A DNA stretch of 64,000 nucleotides, taken from contig JAHQIY010000001.1 of assembly GCA_019054805.1 (NCBI GenBank), positions 11,174,501 through 11,238,500 of the forward strand, read 5' to 3'. Numbering within the stretch: the stretch's first letter is position 1; the number at the start of each line of letters is the position of its first letter. This stretch comes from Brachionus manjavacas. Lineage: Eukaryota; Rotifera; Eurotatoria; Ploima; Brachionidae. The notes under the pieces were generated by a model. The model saw only the letters and a program-made list of their open reading frames with translations. It did no database searches and was not told the DNA's origin. A program made the position numbers and the translations under genes. Positions 25,701 through 36,898 of the stretch are shown here, piece after piece.

Positions 25701-27949
25701 AGATATTTTTTTAAGTCAACAAATTAGCATCATGTCTATTGAATGTAATTTTAATCTCATTTTTAATACTAAAATGAGTTTATAACTCTATTTTTGATTT
25801 TATTTTATTTTAAATTCAATTAATTTTAGATAAATGACTTAATTGAGGATTCATTCTCTTGGGTAAATTAGAAAATCCGACTATCAAATTCGTTTATTTT
25901 TTAAAAAAATCCTAAAATCCTAAGTGTTCCTTAGACACATGAAAACTCTTTAGTGTATTATTTATTTAAGCGCCTTTTTATTCTTGTTAAATTCAATTCC
26001 TTTGATAAATAAAATTAAGCCAGAAATAAAAAATTTGCGACTTAATTAATATTTTAGTTTTAGAATTTAACGGAACAACTGATCAAATTTTCATAAACTT
26101 TTTTCAAAATTATAAAAAATAATTTCACTCCGAAACAAAGAGTTTTTTTATTTTGATTTTTTTATTATTTGAAAGAATTTTAACTCTTTAATTATTCAAT
26201 ATAAATAATATTGCGAAATTGAAAAGTGTTTTTGCATGCTCTTTTTTTTTTTTTTATTAAATCAAAAAAACTTTTTTTTTTAGTTATAGACAATTGATAC
26301 TGGTTACTTTTTCAAAGTAACAAAATAATAAACTCAGTCAACATTTATAATTACCAAACTAAATTAAATTTAAACTTTTTTTAAGATGTAATCTTTTTTT
26401 TAGAAATTTTGAATTATTTAAAATTCTATCTTTCATTTTTGTTTATTCTTGTAACTTAAGAAGAGATTCATTAATCAAAATTTTCGTTTTTTCTTTTAAA
26501 TAATTCTCCTTTAGTTGACTGAATATCATTTTTATTCTAGTTGTATACATGATCAATACCTAAAGATTATTTTGAAAGGAACTGGCTTATGGGTGCCTCA
26601 CGAGATAAATTCTTTTCTTTTGAATAATATCTAAGAAATTTATTAGATTTAAAAGCTTTAAAAATTCTTAATTCATCAATTAGAAAACTGATGCTGATTC
26701 AAGTTTGATTGTTTAGATAACGGGTAAAAGCCTTGTGAGGCACAGTTTTAGGCATGGATTTTAAAGCTAACAAGAAATAAATTTAATTGAAAAACAGATT
26801 TTACTCAGTTTAATTAAAGTGGCTAATTAACAAGTAATAAAAAATTTATTTTACAAATCGATCACTTGACTTGTTTTTTTTGGTTTATTAAATAAAATCT
26901 AAGCTGGTTAAACCAATTTTTTAACCAATTCATATTTTTATTAGAAACTATGTTTTAATCATCTGGATTTAAGTTAATTTAATGTGATAGAATAGGAATT
27001 TTAAGTTTTTAGAGTAAATTATACGAGATTTTAAAAGATATCTGAAAAAACATTTAAGTTGAAGCATTGATTCAAAATGATTAATTTTTGAATATATGAT
27101 TAATACACATTTTAATATAGAAAACGTCTATTTACGACACTCTCGAGGTTGTTCTGTAGAAAGAACACATAAAAACTTTTGTATACGTTATACCAAACTA
27201 AGATAAGATTGATTATTTCTTAGTCGAGAATAAAAGTAAAAATATTTTCAATACTCAAATTACTCTAACTGATACCCATATTTATCATGCAAATGAAAAC
27301 TAACTTTTAAAAATAAACAATGAAATATAGTTGAACAAAATTGATTCTGATAAGTAAAAAAATCAAGTTAGGTATTGAACCATATGCTACACGAATTTTA
27401 CAAAATTCTAGTTTTTTTATTTATGGCAGAGTAGAAGTTTATTTGATTTCTACCATTGGGACTAAATCATGAATAATGAAAATAAAAAAATGTTCAAAAA
27501 AGCGATTTTCGAATTTTTTCTTAACTCCTATTTATTTTCAAAATTACTTTATGTTTTTTTATAATTATTTTTCGGAAAATTTTAAAAAAATCTAAAACAT
27601 TTGTATCTTAATTGATTTAAATAAGCTATTTAATACTCTTTGCTGGCGTAATTCTCTTGAATAATCTTTGATGTGAATTATAGCTTTAATAAGCTAGAAT
27701 CTCTAATATAGCAGAGCTCGATGAAAATATTAAAAAAAAATTTAATTATTAGCTTTTTAATAGAGTATTACTATTAATTAATAATATTTAAAAACTTGGA
27801 TTTACAATGTCATCTTTTTTGCAATTTTTTTGAAGAAAGTGTTATGCAAACTCGTGATATTAAATACTAAAAGCAACTTTATTTTTATTGTGAAAAAAAA
27901 TATTCCTTTAATTTCAAAAAATAGCAATAAAAATAAAGTAATGGTTTCG
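22800..27949. other. AT-rich intergenic, no gene seen
   Basis: About 5.1 kb of AT-rich DNA without a recognisable gene. At 26593-26604 and 26732-26743 there is a short inverted repeat (GTGCCTCACGAG / CTTGTGAGGCAC, one mismatch) about 130 bases apart, possibly the ends of a miniature element. Confidence 0.5.
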
Positions 27950-28680
27950 CTAGACTCAAACTAGCATGGAAGTCAACCAGCTACAGTAAGGAAACAAAAC
28001 TTAAACTATAAAACAGTGTAGTAAAAGCAACACTGATGTACGGAAGTGAATGTTGGGGTATGTGTGAATATGGGAAGCCTTCCACACGGGAAGCCTGCGG
28101 AGGATTCTCGGGATACACTGTCCTGAGACATTGTCGAATGCTGATCTATACAGAAGAACAGATTCAGAGCCATTAAGTCAATGCATTAAGAACAAAACCC
28201 GCTGAGGGTGAAAAATTTTCAAAATATCTCTGCAATACGGGGCGAATGTTTAAATCTCTTTCATCATAAAAATAGGGGGACCAGTTTCGACTGGGTAATA
28301 ATTGCGGGTTAAATGATCAACTCGATGCAGTAGCCTCTGTGTCAGATCGGAGCCGTTGCTCAAAAAGGTACTTGAAAACGAGATGAGCGCCCCCCATTAT
28401 CCACTAGGATAGAATAGGGACAATTATTAAAATTATTATTAAGAACAAGACTGCGATGGCTCGGGCATGTACTTAGAATGAAAGAATACCAAAAAAAGCC
28501 TTCAATGAACACCTCAAGGGCGACGTAAGGTAGAACGACCAGCAGTAACATGGAGGTCAACAATCACGAAAGAGCTCATCGAAATGGGAATGACATGGGG
28601 AGAAGCAAGGGTAAAAGCAAAAGATCGACTTGAGTGTAAATCAAAAGTAATGACCCTATGCTCCACAAGGAGTGAATAAG
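27950..28680 (+). mobile_element. RTE-like LINE 3' end, interrupted by a SINE-like insertion
   Basis: Two pieces of the same reverse-transcriptase C-terminus are separated by an insert. Left piece (about 27970-28198): WKSTSYSKETKLKL, NSVVKATLMYGSECWGM, then after a frameshift LRRILGIHCPETLSNADLY and RRTDSEPLSQCIKN. Right piece (from 28438): RLRWLGHVLRMKEYQ, then in another frame RPAVTWRSTITKELIEMGMT, WGEARVKAKDRLE and KVMTLCSTRSE with a stop at about 28680. This is the classic C-terminal tail of RTE-type or CFDP2-like elements (LGHVLRM...TWGEA...LCS). Several frame breaks make it non-functional. It is a different LINE type from the other copies in the window. Confidence 0.82.
28199..28437 (+). 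mobile_element. SINE-like retroposon, copy A, with 13/14 target duplication
   Basis: A 239-base block interrupts the RTE-like coding remnant exactly between ATTAAGAACAAAAC (28185-28198) and ATTAAGAACAAGAC (28438-28451), a 14-bp target duplication with one difference. It ends in an ATTATTAAAATTATT tail. Its 3' part matches the reverse strand of 7875-8012. A CCAG-TTTCGA-CTGG hairpin at about 28271-28285 resembles a tRNA T-arm/B-box loop, but no clear A box was found, so Pol III origin is unproven. Confidence 0.75.
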
Positions 28681-31183
28681 GAAAAAAAAATGCTTGATAA
28701 ATTTCAAATTCCTTATTTCTAAATGTTTGAAATAAATCTAAAAATCTAAAAACAAATTGATTAAAATTGAAAAATTTTTTAGTTGTAGAAAAATTAAAAT
28801 TTTAAAATGCTCTGATTTACCGAATGAATCTTTTTAGTTTCTTTCATTCAAAAAAAAAAGATGTTTAATTTTTAATATTTATTTGTTTATGAATAAATCA
28901 TTAATTTTTGTTTAAATAAAGTTAATAAAAAAATCTATTTATAAACAAAATTTTTAATTTAATTTTTTTATGTTACTTAAAAATTTTTTCTATAAAAATT
29001 TAAAATTAAAAAAATATATATACTATTTAAAATAACGATTGATTAATTCTTTTAAAAAATATAATTAATTAATTAAAATCATTTATTTAGGAAATAATTA
29101 TATTTTAATGACATTGAATCAAAGTTTGTTAATTTGAGTAAATACGATTGTTAATCTGAGAATCAATAATCGTTACTTTTTTGTTTCTATTACAAATTCT
29201 AGAAATTTTATTGATAGATATTTAATAATTAATACTGGCAGATTTTATCATTAATAAATAATGGTAATAAGGTAAATGATCTTTTTCGTCGATATAGTCA
29301 AATACAAATAAAAATTAAAATAACCCTATAAATAGCTATCTGAAATCAATTTTGAAAAAGATCTAGATTATGATCCGAGGTAGAAGGAATTAAATTTCCT
29401 TTGAAGATTGGCTGGCTTCCTTTTTTAACTTTGTGGCCTTCATTATTTCTGGTTTTGTCGAATCTAATAATAAAATCATTCAAAAATCTGCTTTTTTTTT
29501 TTTTAAATTTAAACCACTTAGATGATTTAAACAAGAAATATATAATTCAATTAAAATAAAAAATTTAATAAAAACATTTTTTTATTCATAATTTGATCGA
29601 TGCTTTGATAGAATTAGTTTTTAAGAAAGAAAGCATGTTTTAAATCAAATTGCATTCTATCCGATTGCTTGTTCCAAAAATTACTTCAAAAAAAAACAGA
29701 ATTTTAGATTAGCCATTTTCCAAACTAAAAACTGGAAATTGATTTTTTAATGAAAGAATGGCAAAAAAATTAATTAAATTTCCTTTTAAATTTAGTTTTT
29801 AAAAAACATGGATTGACAATGAGCTTTTTTTTAATACTAAAAATTTTTTTGTGTCTTTTTGTGTCCTTTTCTTAGAAAGCATAATATTTTGTCTTTTCTT
29901 GAGATATTTATTTTTGTTGAAAATATGTAAATCTCACCGCCCCTACTGATACCATCTGATGAGCTTCGATTCTACCATCTCGCTGTCTTGGATTGCGGTG
30001 ATCGGGCTCAGACGAAGAGTGCGAGCTAAATGGAACCCGGTATAGCTTTGGGAAAGCCAACATGCAACGGTTTATTTCGCTCATTATCATGGTCCACTGA
30101 ATACGATACGATTACGAATTGGCACTATCTCGGATGTCCATAATAAATCCGAATTTATTTTATTTTATTAAATAATAAATACGACTAGCCACTGGTCAGC
30201 CACATTTTTTAAGTTCACTTTTAAAGTCTTTTATTTGTTTTAATAGTACGTAATCAATGTGATTTTTTCTTTTTAAAATATTATGGTTACTAATTAAAGA
30301 ACTGAAAAGGACAAAAAAAATTAGGTATAAACACGCTCATTGTTAAAAGCGCAAAAGCTAAAATTGTCCCATGAGCATTTTTTTTGAAAAAAATTTGAAA
30401 ATATTGAATTTTTTTTCATACAAAAAAGGGAAAACACAAATCTACATTACTTTCACAATCGAATTCAAAATAAATCTTTGTCTTAAAATTTAAATTCAAT
30501 TTAACAAAATTCTCAATATAACATAAATTGGAATGCTCATTATTTATTAAAATTATGGAATTTCTATTATTATTTTTATATTTTTTTAAACAGTCCTTTC
30601 AATTGATTTATTACCAAATTCCACAAACAAAGAAATGAGAACGCAGTCGAAGGAAGAACTTACATTTTTACATTTTTCCTATGATTTTATTTTTACTAGG
30701 ATATCTTTTTCAATTTTTAAGTTAAAGTAGCTATAAATGAACAAAAGCACGCTTATTTTTAAATTGATCTAAAAATAGCAAAAAAATGAAATAGTAGCTT
30801 ATATTTTTTGCATGTTTTCGAGAGATTAAAAAAGGAAATTTCTAAATTAATGTTCATATTTTGCTTTAACTTTATTTATTCAAATATTAATCAATCACAA
30901 TATAATAATTTAATATCTTTCAAATATACAACTTTAAGAAATTTCAACTAATTTTGTTTTTAATTAAAAAGAGCGTTATTTTTGATATTCGCTTCATCCA
31001 GTCTGGAAATTATTAAGTATCTTTAAAATTCTTTAAATCAAATATTCAACTGTTACAGCTTTTTTAATTATCGCAAAATAAATGAATTTATATTTAATTT
31101 TTTTTGTTGGAATATAAAATAGTTTTTTTCAGAAGATCAGCTTATTTCAGAATTTATTTAGATTTTTCAAATTTTTTTTTAGG
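28681..31183. other. Intergenic with a GC-richer island
   Basis: No recognised gene. A small minus-strand frame (29346-29534) encodes 62 residues ending NLIPSTSDHNLDLFQN and has no known relative that I can name. 29920-30130 is a GC-richer island described separately. The rest is AT-rich filler. Confidence 0.45.
29920..30130 (-). repeat. GC-richer island, probable transposable-element remnant
   Basis: About 210 bases are clearly richer in G and C than the flanks. The minus strand has a 60-codon frame (29908-30090) containing SEPDHRNPRQRDGRIEAHQ, which does not look like random AT-rich DNA, and is followed by an A-rich stretch. No second copy is seen in the window. It may be a SINE or a LINE 3' end; I cannot assign a family. 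Confidence 0.35.
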
Positions 31184-31300
31184 TCTCGGATCAATTCACT
31201 TTCCAGAAAAATTTGATAAAAAATTCCTTTGGCAAAATTCAAGCCCCTATACTCTTGACCTATTGACAGCTGAGACTTACAGTGTTGTTGCGGGTTTAGT
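31184..31300 (+). pseudogene. Isolated exon-like segment, unknown
   Basis: A T-rich tract ending in TTTAG at about 31183 looks like a splice acceptor. The following about 39 codons (LGSIHFPEKFDKKFLWQNSS, then PYTLDLLTAETYSVVAGL) have a protein-like composition. No partner exon is found on either side, and the segment runs straight into the TTACGTAA-rich repeat. It could be a stray or captured exon, or chance. Low confidence. Confidence 0.2.
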
Positions 31301-31440
31301 AATTTACGATAATTTACGTAAAAAATAGTAAATTTACCGGATTTTACGTAATATATTGTAAATTTACTAGATTTTACGTAAAATTAGGTAATTTTCGATC
31401 ATTTTACGTAAATTTATGTAAAAAAAAAATGTCCAAAAAA
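31298..31440. repeat. TTACGTAAA-rich dispersed repeat, copy 1
   Basis: About 140 bases are built of variants of TAAATTTACCGGATTTTACG and TTTTACGTAAA, with several self-complementary TTACGTAA cores, ending in an A-rich stretch followed by TCCAAAAAA. A related copy is at about 57950-58065. Confidence 0.5.
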
Positions 31441-31537
31441 TTGAAATAATTTGGCACTTTAAAAAAAAAATGAATTTTTGTTATCCTTCAATATTTATAT
31501 TCAAAATTATGAGAAAAAAAATTTTACCATAATTTAC

Positions 31538-32577
31538 GTAAATTTTGGTAAGATGTAATCAATTTAATGGTAAAAAATGATTAATTAAAATTTTAAATTA
31601 ATTTGAAAAAAAATTTTTATTTACATTTTTTACGTTAAAAAAATATCTTAAATAGTTTTAATGCTTTTTAATTGTTTGACCAACCTCCTTGATTTTCTAT
31701 TTCTTTAATTAATATCTGGTTTAATTTTTTATGTTTGAATTATAAAATATATCCAATGTTGAAATAAAATTGAAAAAAGGCGATGTTTCAAATATTTTTT
31801 TCAGTTTCAAAAAAAAACAATTTTAAGTTAATATTGCAAAGATTGTCGTATTTGAAATTAAATTCTTTGGTGAAATAGAATGAGTTAAATTTTTGCTTGG
31901 AAATTTGAAAAAAAATATTGAAAATTCTCTTTTAACTTTTTAACAATTCATTTATCTATTTTTTACCAAGCAAATGCTCCATCAGAATAAAAACATATGA
32001 AAAAACTAAAAATAAAGTTAAATAATAAAAAAAAATAAATAAAAAAAATTCACTTAGATTAAAGTTTTTATTCAGTCGTTAAAAACTGGAACTTGTCGGT
32101 AAGGTGAATCACTTATTATCCGAAAAATTCTTGTTCTCAGATTTTGTGAGCTATTGGTTCATCCAATTTAAGGTGAACCAAAATAGAATAACACGAATAA
32201 TTTTTAGATTATGTGTACAAATTGAATAAAGCTGTTTAATAGAATGCTTAATTTTCGAAACTGATGTAAAAATTAATTAATAGTTTTTTAGGTTTTTTTT
32301 AATTTTTGAAGGAGCTTTAGAATTTGCTCTGATCTTTTTGACCTGGTATTTCTCTTTCAACAATTTCAAATACCCAAATGCGCTCTCTACTTAAATTTTT
32401 GCCTTTCAACAAAAATAATAATTTTTCACCCTTTAAGTGTTTGTTTTTATATTTTTTTAACGTAAAAAATGTAAATAAAATTTTTTTTTCAAATTAATTT
32501 AAAATTTTATTTAATCATTTTTTACCATTATTTACTATTTTTTACCATTAAATTGATTACATTTTACCAAAATTTAC
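31538..32577. repeat. About 1-kb element with 109/129-bp inverted terminal repeats
   Basis: 31538-31646 is matched in reverse complement by 32449-32577. Both arms start GTAAATTTTGGTAA and share TGTAATCAATTTAATGGTAA, AAATTTTAAATTAATTTGAA and TTTACATTTTTTACGTTAAA. The right arm has a 20-base duplication of the TAATGGTAAAAAAT block. The 800 bases between have no open frame. It looks like a non-autonomous DNA transposon; no target duplication is evident. Confidence 0.7.
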
Positions 32578-35500
32578 TGTATAAATATTCTTTAAAAGAA
32601 AGGATGTTCTTTTTAGAATTTAAAAAAATCTTCCTTTGGTAAGAAAGCGCATACTTTCTGTACTTTTTGCACTTAGTGCACTTTTTGATAATTATATTCT
32701 TTAGATTTCTTCCTTTTTGCGCTTTCAAACAAAAAAATAATTAAATTAATTGAAAAAAAATCTAAACTTTAAATTAACCTGAATCTTATATATAATACAT
32801 AAAAACTGAACAAAAAATGTAAATATAATATCTTTTTAAAAGTACAAAAAGTATAATCCTAGTTTTTCTTTTTCATTGTCAATAGATGAGACTAATGAAA
32901 AATGATTCAAAATTTTTTTAAAAGCTAAATGTATTATAATATATTTAGAGCTTGGCAGACTTGCAGAGTTTTTACAAATTTGGGTGGTAAAAATTTTGCA
33001 CCAGATGATACTTTAGCATAAACTAAATTTTTGTTTTGTTCTTTTGTTCGGAAATTCTCAATGCTGAATTAAAGATAATCGATTGTGATCTTAATGGTTG
33101 TAAATAATACAAGTTGCATTCATTCAAGCAAAAATTTTGAAATGGTTCTTCTAATATATTTTTATTATTATTTATAAAAAATATCTTTCTAGCAATAAAT
33201 ATATTATATCTTCAGATTAAAATATAAAATTTGAATTAAACTATGGCAAAAAAAAAAATAAATAAAAGTTAAAAAAATTAAACAATTACAAAAATTGATT
33301 TTTTCAACATCTACTTAACTCGCTACTTAACAAATTATAATATTAATTTAACTTTTCTGTTCTGATGAACTCTTTAGTCAGTTTTTTTTCAACATTTTAA
33401 TTTTATTGATAACCATTTCATTAAAAATTGCGAAAATTCTGTAAATTAAAATAAATTTAATTGCTGCTAATCTTGTTATTTAAAAAAATCTCTGTATGTA
33501 AGGAATAACTTTTTTTCTAGAATTTTAAATGGCTTTTAAAAGTAAATAAAACTTAACTTAACTTTGGAATATTAACTCTTTTTAAGGGTCAATTATAATT
33601 GACGAGATTATTCAGCTCTGAAAATCACCGTAAAAAAATATAAAATTTGATTTATAAAAAAAAGAAAATGATATAAATTCAGTTAAAAATTGACAAAATC
33701 TTCTTCCTATTCGTAATTGCAATCTTTTGTTTTTTTCTTTCTTGAACTGTCCAACATTCAAATCATTTTTTTAGGTATATTTTTTTTATTCTCATTTTTT
33801 TTCCATAAACATTTCGATTTTTTTCATCAATTTTAAAATATAATTATTTATTTTCAATATACGCCAAATCTGGCAAAGATATAAACGCTTTGAAAAATAT
33901 AACCCTGAGGCTGAGAATTCTTATCATCTGACTCTGTTCAATGAAAGAACACCTAATAAAAATTAGCTTTTTAAATGTTTTTTAATTGAACCATTTTCTT
34001 TAATTAATTGTACAATTGATATTTGTCAAAGCACCAATATTTTAGGATGTAACATTGCACGGATTAAAAGTCTTACTTTTACATTCACTTTTGAATTATT
34101 AAAAATAAACATAAGCTATTAACTTAGAATAAAAATTTTAAATGATTATTAAAAAAAATCTAAAATACAAATTTACATACTAAATACACTCTGAATAATC
34201 TGAATAACTTTGTTTAATCAAATTTTTCAAAATTTATTTAATATGATTCCTTTGAGTATATTATTATTAAAACCTTAAAAATTTATGTCAACCTTGGTCA
34301 TTTTTTATTTAGAATGCTAAACAATTATGTTATTAATTATCATCGAAAGATTTAAGCTTTTATTAATCAAATTCCTAATGAAAGCCCACATAATCAAAAG
34401 CTATGTGCATTTTGGTACAGAAATCAGAAGAAAAATGAAAAAATTTTGGAATATTTTTTTCAAGGGATTAAAATTTGTTCTGTAAATTGTATCAGTTGAT
34501 AAATTTAATGTGACACTTTGATCTAGCTATCTAAAAAAATCATAAAAATATTCTGAAATTAAATTTTCATACTTTTTAATTTATGTGAAATTTTTCGAAT
34601 TTTGTCATAGGGTAGTTTAAGGTGATACAAAGAAAGTATCAACTGGCAACTTTTTACAGAAAAAATTTGGATCCTTTAGAAAAAAAAATTCCAACATTTT
34701 TTAATTTTTCTAATTTTTAATTTCTAATTTTCATTTTTCTAAAAGTTCAAAAATGAGCACCGAATGATTAAATCACTAATCCCGTATTTTTTTAAAACTA
34801 GATTGTTAAGTTCATTTTTTTAAATTTTTTAATCGGGTGACAAAGCAATTGTCTGATTTTTTTAAGTTCATATTAACTAGTCCCGCGACTACTGTCAGAG
34901 GCACTGTAGCCATATTTAAATTCCTATTCACAGACTTGACAATTTATGATTTGGGGCTATACCACTTTTTTTGTTGCATTCAAAATTAATTTTTTTAGAA
35001 AATAGGAAAACATAATTTTCACACACAAAAATTATCCTAATTTTTTGTATCACAAATTTTATTTGATTTAATTTCTAATTTGATAATAAAATTTTTCGAA
35101 AAAACTAGAAATTTTAGAATAAAAAATTCAATTGCCAAAATTTTAAACTACTTTATTTGAATTACAAAAATTCCAAAAGTCAGTCTAGCTTCTAAAATAA
35201 AAAATACGGTTTTCTAAGAATTTAAGCTATTTGTATTAATTCAAAATTTGCCTAAAACTCTGCCAGTTAGCTAACAATTTAGATGGCTGATAATTGGAAG
35301 CAAACGAATGTTTTAGCAGATAGCACTGTATCATTCAGTTTATTGTTCATTTTAAAATCGTTTTATTGCTGATTTAAATTAAAATACAGTTCAATTAGTT
35401 TTAAGCAGTTTAGCTTAAGCTATTTTTTATAGGAAATGCCAATGAATTTGACAAGCCTTTCATGATTTTATAAATTTGGCGGTATTTGTTGCGCTTTAGC

Positions 35501-35859
35501 CGGTAGTATTTTGTTGAAATTTTTTAGACTCAATTAATAAATACTTAAGATTTATTTCTTCCAAGTTTTAAAACAATTTATTTTTTTTAAGATTATACAC
35601 ATGGTAACAGATTTTTTGTTTCAAGGTCGGTCACAAATTACCTGCTATTTATTATTATAAGTTATTACGAGTGCCATTTAGCTTAGTAGCTATTGATTTA
35701 GGTTGTTGCTGTTTATTTTCAGAAAAAATATGCTGCTTTTAATCAAAAAATTTAGAAATAAACAAACACTAAATTTTTTAATTATTTAAGTTTACTTAAA
35801 GTTAGAGACTGAATTTGAATTCGCTTTAGGATATAATAGTTAGCAATTTAAAATTTAAA
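32578..35859. other. AT-rich intergenic, no gene seen
   Basis: A short inverted repeat GAAAGCGCA / TGCGCTTTC lies at 32643-32651 and 32718-32726. Nothing else is recognised up to the three-exon gene at 35860, whose upstream control region must lie in the last part. Confidence 0.45.
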
Positions 35860-36735
35860 ATGGAAGTACCAGCCGAACAAAAGGCCCAGGAGAACACGGT
35901 GTACAAAATAAATCACTTTACCAATGATGGAATGTTGACTAGAAGAAAAGAGGCTAATGGTTTCCCATTCTCTGCTAGTAATGCCCCAAAAAATTTGAAT
36001 ATTTAATTAAATTAAAATTTATTTAAATTAAATCTTAATCTAGAGATGTCTGACGACTTTTACAAAATAATAGAGAGGAACGAAACCTCGAAGACGGTTC
36101 CCTATCGACCCATGACTTCAAATGCGTTCAGGGTTCCGTATAACTTGGGCGATCCTATCGGAGCATCGCACTACGACTCTGAATTCAGTCATAAAACAGT
36201 GAACAAAGAAGAGCCGTTTCGAACTGGAACCGCTAGTGGTTACCGTTCCAACAACCCTCATCCTTCAAAAGTACCTCTAGCTTTTTTTTTACTAAGTTAA
36301 TTTAAAGAAGGAAATTATTGCAAGGAATTTATGGTGTTCAGATTCAGACCTTTGAAATTGGAGAAAAATCCGATGAGTGACTGGTCACGTCCTTTAGGTG
36401 ATAAGCTAATTTCTCAGGTGATAAAAAATCAAATGAAATCGACATACGCCAGTGACTATGTAAATAATGTAGAAGAGAAAGCCAAGTTCGAAGAAAGAGC
36501 TCGACAGACAACAATTCCTTCAAGCTACATGCGTCAGTCTCAATTTAGATCACAGCGAGAATTGGACCAAAAGAGCTCTATTCCAGACTTTAAATACAAT
36601 GATCCATTTACCTATGAAAGTTCGTATATTAGTCCGTACAGATTTGCCTCTAATTTGCGTCATCAGGAACCCGCGGTCGGAGTAGTACCTGGTTGCTCGA
36701 GTTTTTGGAAAAATTTTGGAAGAACTAACAATTAG
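35860..36735 (+). CDS. Unrecognised protein, possibly an axonemal/sperm microtubule protein
   Basis: Three-exon model: 35860-35977, 36044-36270, 36325-36735, giving 251 residues with consistent phases and introns of 66 and 54 bp (GTAATG...CTAG and GTACCT...CAAG). The protein is polar, with no signal peptide or membrane segment. It has repeated short blocks of the kind GASHYDSEF, STYASDYV and ESSYISPYRF, plus a central GTASGYRSNNPHP motif followed by FMVFRFRPL. Repeated S/T-x-Y-x-S-x-Y/F patterns are common in small ciliary and sperm microtubule-associated proteins, so that role is a guess, not an identification. If intron 1 is not spliced, exon 1 stops after about 48 codons and translation could start at the ATG at 36046. 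Confidence 0.65.
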
Positions 36736-36771
36736 ACAAAAAACATTTTTTTATTTTATTTAAGCTAAATT

Positions 36772-36777
36772 AATAAA
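36772..36777 (+). promoter_or_regulatory. Polyadenylation signal
   Basis: AATAAA sits 36 bases after the stop of the three-exon gene, followed by T-rich sequence. Its position is typical. Confidence 0.55.
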
Positions 36778-36804
36778 GTTTTTGAGAATTTTTTTCTCGT
36801 TTAA

Positions 36805-36898
36805 TTAAATACTCAGACATCTACGGAAGGCTAAATGGAGTAATGGTCATCATTTTTTATAAGATTTAATGACCTCCATCTTTCATCACAGTATTTAA
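36805..36898 (-). ncRNA. C/D-box snoRNA candidate, U14-like guide
   Basis: On the minus strand: terminal stem TTAAATACT/AGTATTTAA (9 bp, perfect; 36890-36898 with 36805-36813), box C GTGATGA (36883-36889), box C' ATGATGA (36847-36853) and box D CTGA (36813-36816), about 94 nt in all. The bases just before box D read GCCTTCCGTAGATGT. From memory, vertebrate U14 (SNORD14) has CTTCCTTGGATGT directly before its box D, pairing with 18S rRNA at human C462, so this is a U14-type antisense element with two changes. The second U14 element (the 18S 83-95 pairing) is not seen. The candidate lies just past the 3' end of the neighbouring plus-strand gene. Confidence 0.7.

Noticed and set aside
36828-36895. 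Interpretation of this segment as a simple hairpin or MITE
   Set aside because: Box C, C', D and the 9-bp terminal stem explain it better as a snoRNA.
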